DNA from: Taibaiella sp.
GTDB taxonomy: Bacteria; Bacteroidota; Bacteroidia; Chitinophagales; Chitinophagaceae
Assembly (NCBI GenBank): GCA_013815385.1
Contig: JACDGL010000005.1
Coordinates: 162,117-226,116, forward strand
Length of the DNA stretch: 64,000 bases
Reading direction: 5' to 3'
Numbering within the stretch: position 1 is the stretch's first letter; the number at the start of each line of letters is the position of its first letter. Both the position numbers and the translations under genes were made by a program. Of the stretch, positions 42,757 through 49,812 are shown in pieces. The notes under the pieces were generated by a model, which ran no database searches, was not told the origin of the DNA, and worked only from the letters and a program-made list of their open reading frames with translations.

Positions 42757-43308
42757 TTAATCTTTTCCGGCTACACCTTTAAACTGGTGATGCGTTTCCC
42801 GGAATAATACATTAAAAGTGGTAAGTGAGCCGTAAATGGCCGTTACATACTGCTGGATATCTATCTTTTCCTCGTCAGTAAGCACTTTGTGGGCATTTAT
42901 TTTTTGCTCTATAAGCCTTAGCCTGTCCCTGACCATTACTATTTTATGAAAAAATATTTCTATCGGCAATTCCTTGACCTGCATATTGGCTTCGCCGGGC
43001 TTTAAGATAAGCGTACCGTTATTCCATTTGTTTGCCATTGGCACCAGTTGCATCTCGTGCAGGCGACGCTCCAGTATATTATCAAGGGCCTGCTCTATAT
43101 CAGAGAGCGTTATATTACCGCTTTCCGGCGCTGCTTCCCCGCCGCCTATCAGGCGCAGGTCTGTATATTCCTTACTTATATTGCGTGTGGTCTGCTGCGA
43201 TTTGAACCATATAATATAGGACTCGCTATTTATATCCACTATTACGCCTTTGCCAAACAAACGATGATCTACCCTGGCACCTATGCCCATTACAGAATTC
43301 TCTTCCAT
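42757..43308 (-). CDS. Small protein with a PcrA/UvrD-C-terminal-like Tudor domain
   Basis: With the start at ATG 43308 the protein has 183 residues; the frame stays open farther upstream but those codons lie in the AT-rich leader. Residues about 6-52 (GIGARVDHRLFGKGVIVDINSESYIIWFKSQQTTRNIS) resemble the small beta domain at the C-terminus of UvrD/PcrA helicases, which binds RNA polymerase. The rest is helical and charged (DIEQALDNILERRLHEMQLV; MVRDRLRLIEQKINAHKVL). A transcription-linked role is only a guess. Nothing nearby helps: it is divergent from the CHAD gene. Confidence 0.78.
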   Translation of the reverse strand: MEENSVMGIGARVDHRLFGKGVIVDINSESYIIWFKSQQTTRNISKEYTDLRLIGGGEAAPESGNITLSDIEQALDNILERRLHEMQLVPMANKWNNGTLILKPGEANMQVKELPIEIFFHKIVMVRDRLRLIEQKINAHKVLTDEEKIDIQQYVTAIYGSLTTFNVLFRETHHQFKGVAGKD

Positions 43309-43434
43309 AAAAAAATTTGAGACCCTAAAATAGACTATTTCGCTAACAGAGGCCGCCAATAATTTCCGGTTATCAATGAAATCAGTGTACCATACTTAAC
43401 CTTCACATAATAATGTTCTTTTAACTTTACAGGA

Positions 43435-44238
43435 ATGCGCAAGGAGAAAATAAAGGAATATATCTATGACCGTATAACCAACATCGACACCACCTGCAAA
43501 GTGATACCTCCGGTATTCTCGGCTGATGATATCCACAAATTCAGGGTAGAAATAAAAAAACTACGCTCCTTCATCCGGTTATTATCTGTTGATAAAAAGC
43601 AACCTGCACTAAGGCTGACCCGTAAAATAGAAAGGCTATACAAAATTGCCGGTACCATTCGTGAAGCACAACTAGAAATTGAAAAGCTGGATAAGGAAAA
43701 AGTGGAGATGCCAGTATATTTTCAGCAACTCCACACTACCATTGCCATAAATGTAAAACAGTGGGGAACTATTTATTCGGCGAAAGTGGTAAAAAAGCTT
43801 TCCCGCAGACTCCTTGGCAATAATTTTAACAACCTGGATATTGATGCACTCCATGAATTCATTGCCAAAAACATACAGCAATTATCTTCTGTAAAGGCTA
43901 CAGAACCGGGAAATGAACAGATACACAATTACCGTAAAAAAATAAAAGACCTGCTATACATAAGCAAGGTGGTAAAAGACTGGAAAAAAGGGAATAGCAT
44001 GATTAGTGACTTTCCTATAAACCAGCTTGATGCGCTAGCTGACATGATAGGCACTTACAATGATAAAAGGATAATGCTGGAACATATACAGGAATTTGAA
44101 TCGGGTATATTAATGCAGCAGGAACACGATAATATGTATCTTTTCTTCAAAGAAAACATGCGCAAGCAACACACAGAGAAGAAAAAAGTAGTGCACGGCA
44201 TTAAAGACCTGCTAAAAAATGCCGAAGGGTGGGAATAG
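43435..44238 (+). CDS. CHAD-domain protein
   Basis: This 267-residue all-helical protein has the two CHAD repeats: IHKFRVEIKKLRSFIRLL near residue 32 and IHNYRKKIKDLLYISKVV near residue 163. Both carry the conserved His and the Arg/Lys rows. CHAD domains bind polyphosphate through such basic surfaces. It has no CYTH or other catalytic domain and no signal peptide. The stop is one base from the end of convergent ribE. Confidence 0.9.
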   Translation: MRKEKIKEYIYDRITNIDTTCKVIPPVFSADDIHKFRVEIKKLRSFIRLLSVDKKQPALRLTRKIERLYKIAGTIREAQLEIEKLDKEKVEMPVYFQQLHTTIAINVKQWGTIYSAKVVKKLSRRLLGNNFNNLDIDALHEFIAKNIQQLSSVKATEPGNEQIHNYRKKIKDLLYISKVVKDWKKGNSMISDFPINQLDALADMIGTYNDKRIMLEHIQEFESGILMQQEHDNMYLFFKENMRKQHTEKKKVVHGIKDLLKNAEGWE

Positions 44239-44239
44239 C

Positions 44240-44836
44240 CTATGCCCTGCCACCAAGTTCCTTATGCCGTAAAAAGTATTTCCCCAGTACATCAAATTCT
44301 ACATTTACCACGCTATCCTTTCCTATACAGTTGAAATTAGTATGTGTATAGGTATAAGGTATAATAGTAACTGTGAAAGTGCTGCCTGTAACATTAAATA
44401 CCGTAAGGCTGACCCCGTTGATGCACACAGCCCCTTTTTCTATTATTAACGGTGCATACTGCTCATCAAAAGAAAAGGTAAATAGCCAGCTACCATCCAG
44501 CGTTTGCTTGTCTATACATAGGGCTGTTGCGTCCACATGCCCTTGTACAAAATGCCCATCCAGCCTATCCCCAATTTTTAAGGAGCGCTCTATATTTAAT
44601 GTATCCCCCGCCAGCCATTTGCCGGCATTGGTAACAAGAAGGGTTTCTGCAACTGCAGTAACCCTATATGTATTGTCTTTCAGCTCTACCACAGTAAGGC
44701 AGATGCCATTATGAGCTATGGACTGATCTACCTTTAGTTCAGGAGCAATAGCGCTGGTTATCCAGTAATCCACATTAGAACCTGACTGTACAATCTGTTT
44801 TATTACGGCAGTAGTTTCTATTATTCCGGTAAACAT
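44240..44836 (-). CDS. ribE: Riboflavin synthase alpha chain
   Basis: This 198-residue enzyme consists of two similar beta-barrels. The first opens MFTGIIETTAVI and has IAHNGICLTVVELKDNTYRVTAVAETL. The second has GHFVQGHVDATALC and KGAVCINGVSLTVFNVTGSTFTVTIIPYT. It converts two lumazine molecules to riboflavin and a pyrimidine. Length is usual. No FMN riboswitch is visible upstream, and no other rib gene is near. Confidence 0.96.
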   Translation of the reverse strand: MFTGIIETTAVIKQIVQSGSNVDYWITSAIAPELKVDQSIAHNGICLTVVELKDNTYRVTAVAETLLVTNAGKWLAGDTLNIERSLKIGDRLDGHFVQGHVDATALCIDKQTLDGSWLFTFSFDEQYAPLIIEKGAVCINGVSLTVFNVTGSTFTVTIIPYTYTHTNFNCIGKDSVVNVEFDVLGKYFLRHKELGGRA

Positions 44837-44894
44837 GCTGCAAAACTATAGCTTAAGAAGATGATAAACCCCACCATTTGACGCGGTTATTTTA

Positions 44895-45467
44895 TTAATT
44901 TACCTTATGCGCAGTGCCTGTAAGAAAATGTGCCGTAGAATCTTTCAGCACTTTAAAATTAATAAAGAAGGTCTTGTTGGTGGTATCTGTCAAATCTTTA
45001 GTGATTCTTCCGCTTATTGTATCGGTATATACTCCACAAAGTAGCTGCCCACCCACCTTTGTAGTATCTACCCTCAGGGTAGTATCTACTGTTGCGGTCA
45101 TCGATCGATCTACACTTAATCTTAATGTATCTCCATTAGTGCACAGGCCTATAACCCCAAGCTTTGTTTTAGAAAGCGCAAACATCATTAGCGTTACAGA
45201 ATCACGGTAGGAAAAAGAGTTATCGGCGAGCCGAACGGAATCTATAAACGTATAGATACCTCGATACCCATCGGTAGGGTAAAAGCAAATAGTATTATCA
45301 GGTTTTCCGGGAAATCCCCAGTTATAGTTTACCGCATAAGGGTCATTGCAATATGGGTTGGTGAGGCGTGGGTCTGTATAGCCTTTGGGATCCTGCCACT
45401 TCTGGCAGGCAGCCAGCCCGGCAACGATTGCAAAAAAAATAAATAATACAGATCCCTTTTTTCTCAT
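44895..45467 (-). CDS. Lipoprotein of unknown function
   Basis: I choose ATG 45467 because AAGGA stands at the right distance before it and the frame upstream is not needed; this gives 190 residues. The lipobox is GLAAC (Cys near residue 21). The mature part opens QKWQDPKGYTDPRLTNPYCNDPYAVNYNWGFPG and continues with beta-type Ser/Thr-rich strands (DTLRLSVDRSMTATVDTTLR). Several Cys are present. No known domain. It is probably an outer-membrane-attached lipoprotein. It is divergent from rpsU. Confidence 0.8.
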   Translation of the reverse strand: MRKKGSVLFIFFAIVAGLAACQKWQDPKGYTDPRLTNPYCNDPYAVNYNWGFPGKPDNTICFYPTDGYRGIYTFIDSVRLADNSFSYRDSVTLMMFALSKTKLGVIGLCTNGDTLRLSVDRSMTATVDTTLRVDTTKVGGQLLCGVYTDTISGRITKDLTDTTNKTFFINFKVLKDSTAHFLTGTAHKVN

Positions 45468-45541
45468 AATATCCTTGTGACTATGCAAATAACGGGCAAG
45501 ACACCCGATTTATTTGTGTTGGGTATGAAAAATCAGAATCT

Positions 45542-45572
45542 TTTGTTGAAAAACCAAAAATCATTACCTTTG
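45542..45572 (+). promoter_or_regulatory. Bacteroidota-type promoter of rpsU
   Basis: TTTG (45542-45545), 19 bases, TACCTTTG (45565-45572): an exact match to the TTTG...TAnnTTTG promoter form of this phylum. The leader is about 30 bases and ends with AAAGGGGG before the start codon. Confidence 0.8.
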
Positions 45573-45605
45573 CAGTCCTCAATTGATTAAAGGGGGTATT
45601 ATTAT

Positions 45606-45803
45606 ATGCTGATCATAGATTCAAAAGATTGCGAAAACATAGACAAGGCGCTGAAAAAGTACAAGAAAAAGTACGAAAAATCACGCACACTCAATCAGTT
45701 ACGCGACCGTCAATCATTTACCAAGCCTTCTATCAGGCGCCGGTTCGAAGTACTGAAAGCGGTATACCGCCAGCAATTAGCTACAGGCAAATTTGAAGAT
45801 TAA
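45606..45803 (+). CDS. rpsU: 30S ribosomal protein S21
   Basis: The 65-residue protein reads MLIIDSKDCENIDKALKKYK at the start and has the S21 pattern of basic residues (RTLNQLRDRQSFTKPSIRRRFE). An unusually strong AAAGGGGG stands before the ATG. It heads the run rpsU-tyrosine recombinase-hpf seen across Bacteroidota. Two hairpins lie between it and the next gene, which may cut down read-through. Confidence 0.95.
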   Translation: MLIIDSKDCENIDKALKKYKKKYEKSRTLNQLRDRQSFTKPSIRRRFEVLKAVYRQQLATGKFED

Positions 45804-45836
45804 TACTTTAACCAAGTATTAAGCAATATACTTGCG

Positions 45837-45872
45837 CCTGGTAATGTAAATCCGTATATTTACATTACCAGG
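45837..45872. repeat. Perfect 15-base inverted repeat with 6-base centre, before the recombinase gene
   Basis: The arms CCTGGTAATGTAAAT and ATTTACATTACCAGG match perfectly around CCGTAT. A smaller hairpin AATACTT-taacc-AAGTATT lies just before it at 45802-45820. No T-run follows the large one, so it is not a standard terminator. It ends 11 bases before the ATG of the tyrosine recombinase. It may be an RNA processing or attenuation structure, or a recombination-type site. Confidence 0.8.
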
Positions 45873-45883
45873 CTTAATTATTT

Positions 45884-46777
45884 ATGCACGAACGGTGGCT
45901 GACAGATTTTACCCAATACATTCGATTTGAGAAGCGCTATTCCCGGCACACCCTCTTAGCCTACCAAAAAGACATATCCAGCTTTTTTGAATTTCTTTTT
46001 ACTACTTTTTCATTTGACGACCCAAAAGAAGTAGCCCATTTTCATATACGCACCTGGCTGGCACAACTGAAAGATAACAAACAGCTGGCCCGAACCATAA
46101 ATCGTAAAATATCCAGCCTTACTTCTTTTTATAAATATCTGCTGCGCCAGGGGTTAGTTGATAAAAACCCTGTACGCCAGTTGCACGCCATGCGCATGCC
46201 CGAACGGCTGCCGGCCTATCTTAAAGAAACTGAAACGGAAGAATTACTACAGGAAGTACAATTTGATGAAGGGTTTAAAGGGTTTACCGACCGCCTTATC
46301 TGCGACATACTATACCAGGCAGGTCTGCGCCGCAGCGAATTAATACAACTAAAGGAAGCGGATATAGAGTGGAGCCTTCACCAGTTGCGAATATTAGGGA
46401 AAGGTAATAAAGAGCGCCTGCTGCCTGTAAGCGATGAATTACTAAAGGATATAAGAGAATATATAAGCGAAAAGAAAAGAACAATTGAGCATTGTGATAG
46501 AAAGCATTTATTGGTTCTGGATTCAGGCCGGCCTCTATATGCGGGCTATGTATACCGAATAGTGAACCGCTACCTGAGTGGCCTTACTACCTTACCAAAG
46601 AAAAGCCCCCATATACTACGCCATACCTTTGCTACACACCTGCTTAATAATGGCGCCAATATACAGGCTATCAAAGACCTGCTGGGCCACAGCAGCCTGG
46701 CTGCTACCCAGATATACACGCATAACAATATTGATAAACTAAAAGAAATTCATAAACTAAGCCACCCACGAGGGTAG
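45884..46777 (+). CDS. Tyrosine recombinase of the XerC/XerD type
   Basis: This 297-residue protein has an N-terminal SAM-like DNA-binding domain (FTQYIRFEKRYSRHTLLAYQKDI). In the catalytic domain the Arg is in AGLRRSELIQL, Lys in LGKGNKERLLPV, His-x-x-Arg in HILRHTFATHLL, His in GHSSLAATQIYTH, and the nucleophile Tyr in the same motif. Length and position between rpsU and hpf are those of the chromosomal Xer protein of Bacteroidota rather than a phage integrase. It would resolve chromosome dimers at dif. Assignment to XerC or XerD needs a genome-wide count. Confidence 0.94.
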   Translation: MHERWLTDFTQYIRFEKRYSRHTLLAYQKDISSFFEFLFTTFSFDDPKEVAHFHIRTWLAQLKDNKQLARTINRKISSLTSFYKYLLRQGLVDKNPVRQLHAMRMPERLPAYLKETETEELLQEVQFDEGFKGFTDRLICDILYQAGLRRSELIQLKEADIEWSLHQLRILGKGNKERLLPVSDELLKDIREYISEKKRTIEHCDRKHLLVLDSGRPLYAGYVYRIVNRYLSGLTTLPKKSPHILRHTFATHLLNNGANIQAIKDLLGHSSLAATQIYTHNNIDKLKEIHKLSHPRG

Positions 46778-46809
46778 CATTTATTTGTTAACTCTAAATA
46801 GTTGTTATT

Positions 46810-47109
46810 ATGAACGTACAAATTCAGACAGTGCATTTTGATGCAGATTCCAGGTTAATAGAGCATGTTAAGACCAAGCTGGAGAAATTAAGTACTTTTC
46901 ACGACCATATAATAAGGGTGGAAGTGTATCTACGCCTTGACAATATGGCCCAGCAGGTAAAAGATAAGATAGCCGAAATAAAAGTGTATGTCCCGAAACA
47001 CACCTACTTTGTAAAGCATAGCAGCAAAGCATTTGAAGAGTCCTTTGACCTTGGATTAGCATCAATGGTGAATCAGGTAAAAAGAAAAAAAGAACGCGTT
47101 ATGGCCTAA
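46810..47109 (+). CDS. hpf: Ribosome hibernation factor HPF/RaiA (short form)
   Basis: This 99-residue protein opens MNVQIQTVHFDADSRLIEHVKTKLEKL. It has the beta-alpha fold of the family (VEVYLRLDN, IAEIKVYVPKHTYFVKHSSKAFEESFDLGLASMVNQVKRKKER). It binds the 30S decoding area and silences ribosomes in stationary phase. Short forms lack the dimerisation tail. It ends in a strong terminator. The tRNA genes and tuf that often come next in the phylum are absent here, so the usual neighbourhood is broken at this point. Confidence 0.93.
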   Translation: MNVQIQTVHFDADSRLIEHVKTKLEKLSTFHDHIIRVEVYLRLDNMAQQVKDKIAEIKVYVPKHTYFVKHSSKAFEESFDLGLASMVNQVKRKKERVMA

Positions 47110-47138
47110 GCCTTAGCCGTTATTACCATATATTCTCA

Positions 47139-47167
47139 ATCCGGCAGCGTTGCTGCCGGATTTTTTT
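47139..47167 (+). terminator. Terminator after hpf
   Basis: ATCCGGCAGC-gtt-GCTGCCGGAT is followed by TTTTTT. It closes the rpsU-recombinase-hpf run. Confidence 0.93.
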
Positions 47168-47233
47168 ATGCCTGTTATTGAAAAAGCATTAAAAATGTTA
47201 TCTTGCAAAATAGAACTTGTAATATATACTGCC

Positions 47234-48355
47234 ATGTGTCAACGCTGGATGAAAACTTTATTACCCATACTGGTACTTTCTGTAATGATAACCGCCTGCG
47301 GAAAAGTGCAGAGTACAGATGAGCCATTACCGCCTGTTTATAAACCTTCATTAATTATCAGCAGCGATAACCAGATAGTCTATTCTTTTGATGCAGTAAA
47401 CGGCAATAAAAACTGGGAATATAACGTGAATGGCCCTGTGGTGGCATCTCCGTATATAATAGACACTACTTTGTACATTATTACCACTTCAGGCTCTGTG
47501 CATAAGCTAAACCCTAAGACCGGAAAGGAAGTAAAAACCTACTACCTGGCTCCCAATATCACATCCACCCCCATCGGAGATGATATAAGGCTATACGTAG
47601 GGTCTGGCGATAACCACATGTATTCTATTTACAGGCCTACGGACTCTATAATATGGAGTTTCAATACAAACGGCCCTATTAATTCATCTCCCACTATCTC
47701 TAATAACCAGCTTATATTTGGCAGCAATGATGGCAGCGTGTATAGCGTAGATAAAGTGAACGGTATGCAAATATGGAAATTCACTACCGTTCCCGCGCAA
47801 CCATTTATCTCCTCTCCGCTGGTAAGTGGCAATAATGTATATATAGGTTGTGTAAATGACAGTATGTATTGCCTGGATCTTGCAACCGGTAACCGTCGCT
47901 GGGCTTTCCCAACAGGTGCCTCAATTGAAGGTTCTCCTATAGTGCAGGGAGGAAACCTGCTCTTTGGCGGTGATGATAACCTTTTCTATTGCATTGATAC
48001 TGCTACTGTAAGGGTGCGCTGGATAGACACTACTACCAATCGCATCTATTCTACTCCAATAGCCGGTGATAACCTGGTATTTGCAGGTTGCTATGATACT
48101 TATATGTATGCATTCAATATCCTGCAAGGGTCGAAGAAATTTAAAGTACAGACCGGCGGGCTTATTAAAACCTCACCGATCCTGTACAATGGCAGGCTGT
48201 ATTTCGGCAGTTACGATAAATCTATGTACTGCGTAGATACTTCAAATGCAAACATCATCTGGAAACAGAGTGTGAACGGAGCCATACAGTGCTCCCCTAT
48301 TATAGACGACTTTGCAGGCAAGATATACAACAGTAATATCAACGGTACTAACTAA
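47234..48355 (+). CDS. PQQ-like beta-propeller lipoprotein (BamB-like)
   Basis: The frame is open from 47150, but that part overlaps the hpf terminator; ATG 47234 (or 47249) directly precedes the signal TLLPILVLSVMITAC with a lipobox Cys. The mature part is a series of propeller blades of about 40 residues, each like SSPxxxNNxxxxGxxDxSMYCxDxxTGxxxWxF (for example NQLIFGSNDGSVYSVDKVNG and NVYIGCVNDSMYCLDLATG). It resembles BamB and other PQQ-repeat proteins but has no sign of PQQ catalysis. Its likely place is the periplasmic face of the outer membrane; function unknown. Confidence 0.85.
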   Translation: MCQRWMKTLLPILVLSVMITACGKVQSTDEPLPPVYKPSLIISSDNQIVYSFDAVNGNKNWEYNVNGPVVASPYIIDTTLYIITTSGSVHKLNPKTGKEVKTYYLAPNITSTPIGDDIRLYVGSGDNHMYSIYRPTDSIIWSFNTNGPINSSPTISNNQLIFGSNDGSVYSVDKVNGMQIWKFTTVPAQPFISSPLVSGNNVYIGCVNDSMYCLDLATGNRRWAFPTGASIEGSPIVQGGNLLFGGDDNLFYCIDTATVRVRWIDTTTNRIYSTPIAGDNLVFAGCYDTYMYAFNILQGSKKFKVQTGGLIKTSPILYNGRLYFGSYDKSMYCVDTSNANIIWKQSVNGAIQCSPIIDDFAGKIYNSNINGTN

Positions 48356-48376
48356 AACGATGCAATAACATTTATA

Positions 48377-48406
48377 AAAACAGCCTCAATATTGAGGCTG
48401 TTTTTT
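48377..48406 (+). terminator. Terminator after the beta-propeller lipoprotein gene
   Basis: The perfect palindrome CAGCCTCAATATTGAGGCTG, with AAAA before and TTTTTTC after, lies 22 bases past the stop codon. Confidence 0.93.
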
Positions 48407-48441
48407 CTTATTTTTAATTGAATCATCCTATTTGCTGAGGT

Positions 48442-49008
48442 ATGCTCTACGCAATTGTAGATATTGAGACGACAGGTAGTTATGCTATGAGCAATGGTAT
48501 AACCGAGATAGCTATAGTGATACATGATGGCAAGCAGGTACTTAATTTTTACGAAACCCTTGTTAACCCGCAAAGAGATATCCCCTACTTCATCCAGCGC
48601 CTTACGGGTATAGACGATAGTATGGTTGTAAATGCACCTACATTTGAAGAAATTGCATCTCAGGTTTTTGAGCTCCTCCAGGATAAAATATTTGTAGCCC
48701 ACAATGTAAATTTCGATTACTCCTTCATCAGGCATCATTTGTTGCAGGCAGGGCATACGCTTGATTCACGGAAACTATGCACGGTTCGTTTATCAAGAAA
48801 AATAATACCGGGCCTTAATGGGTACAGCCTTAGTAAACTTACCCGGCAGTTAAACATCAATCTTACTAATCATCATCGCGCAGGTGGTGATGCATTGGCC
48901 ACAGCAGAGATATTTCGCATATTGGTGGAACGTGATGAGGAAGATGTTATGGATGGTATGCTAAAGGGGCGCAACCGTGAACAGTACCTCCCCCCCATCT
49001 GCCGGTAG
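48442..49008 (+). pseudogene. DnaQ-type 3'-5' exonuclease part of a split exonuclease/GIY-YIG gene
   Basis: The 188-residue frame is a full DEDDh exonuclease: Exo I IVDIETTG (Asp7, Glu9), Exo II AHNVNFDYSFI, Exo III HHRAGGDALATAEIF. Relatives in Bacteroidota are single proteins of about 450 residues with a UvrC-like GIY-YIG domain after the exonuclease. Here the frame ends in REQYLPPICR and stop. Shifting by one base at the run of seven C (48990-48996) lets the reading continue as HLPVEHLDNLPSTPGVYYFY. This is either a true break, slippage-controlled expression, or a sequencing error. Confidence 0.75.
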
Positions 49009-49811
49009 AGCACCTGGATAACCTGCCCTCTACACCAGGGGTCTATTATTTTTACAACGCCACGGGTAAAACCATTTATGTAGGTAAGGCAGTGAATATA
49101 TATAAACGGGTAAAAAGCCACTTCTCGAACAATAAAGCAGGCAAGCAAAAACAGGATTTCCTGCGCGAGATATATAGTATCAGCTACAAAGAATGCGCAA
49201 CAGACCTGATGGCGCACATACTGGAAAGTACTGAGATAAGGCGCCTATGGCCCATCCACAACAGGAGCCAGCGAGGGTATCTTCCAAAATTCGGGCTATT
49301 CACCTACGAAGACCAGCAGGGCTACACCCGCATGTGTATCGAGAAGAATAAGAACCACTATAAGCCGGTATATACTTTTAATACACTTACGGAAGGCCAC
49401 CTGTGGCTGAGAAAGCTAATAGACGAATTTGGCCTATGTCCGCGGCTTTGCAATACCGCTAAAGAAGCTGATTGTGAAAATGGCACCCTGGCAGATGGGT
49501 GTACCGGAAGCTGTGCGGCAACAAATAATTCATTGCTCTATAATAAAAAGGCAACAGAAGCAGTTTTGTGGATGCAGCAGCACCTCCCAACATTCGCCCT
49601 CGTGGATAAGGGGAACAGCACTACCAATGAAAGCTGCATACTGATAAAAAAAGGCAGCTTTTATGGAATGGGATATATCAAAGACCGTTCTTTATTGTCT
49701 GATCTTGTAGTACTGGAGCAGCAACTGGAGCCCTTACAGGATAATGACTATATACGCAACCTGGTTTATAAACATGCTGCCGAATGGCCGGCAAAGTGCG
49801 TTGCTATCTGA
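48996..49811 (+). pseudogene. GIY-YIG nuclease part of the split exonuclease gene
   Basis: This frame carries 271 residues after the C7 run. It opens with the GIY-YIG core (STPGVYYFYNATGKTIYVGKAVNIYKRVKSHF), equal to the UvrC/Cho N-terminal nuclease. A domain with RLWPIHNRSQR and a Cys group (CPRLCNTAKEADCENG, DGCTGSC) follows. There is no good start of its own: the first ATG (49092) lies after the YVGKA motif and would leave half a domain. It belongs with the exonuclease frame before it. The stop is one base from the convergent 706-codon frame. Confidence 0.75.
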
Positions 49812-49812
49812 T

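Noticed and set aside
43309..43359. Upstream part of the 200-codon frame before the Tudor-like protein
   Set aside because: It is AT-rich leader text without a start signal; ATG 43308 fits better.
45837..45872. A dif site for the Xer recombinase
   Set aside because: The centre is 6 bases as in dif, but the arms are the wrong way round (AAAT points inward) and are a perfect 15-base match, unlike dif; dif is also usually far from xer genes. Kept only as an open question.
47150..47233. Longer N-terminus for the propeller lipoprotein
   Set aside because: This part overlaps the hpf terminator, and the lipoprotein signal starts at 47234 or 47249.
49092..49811. A separate gene starting at ATG 49092
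   Set aside because: This start lies after the GIY and YVG motifs and would leave half of the nuclease domain; the frame belongs with the sequence directly after the C7 run.
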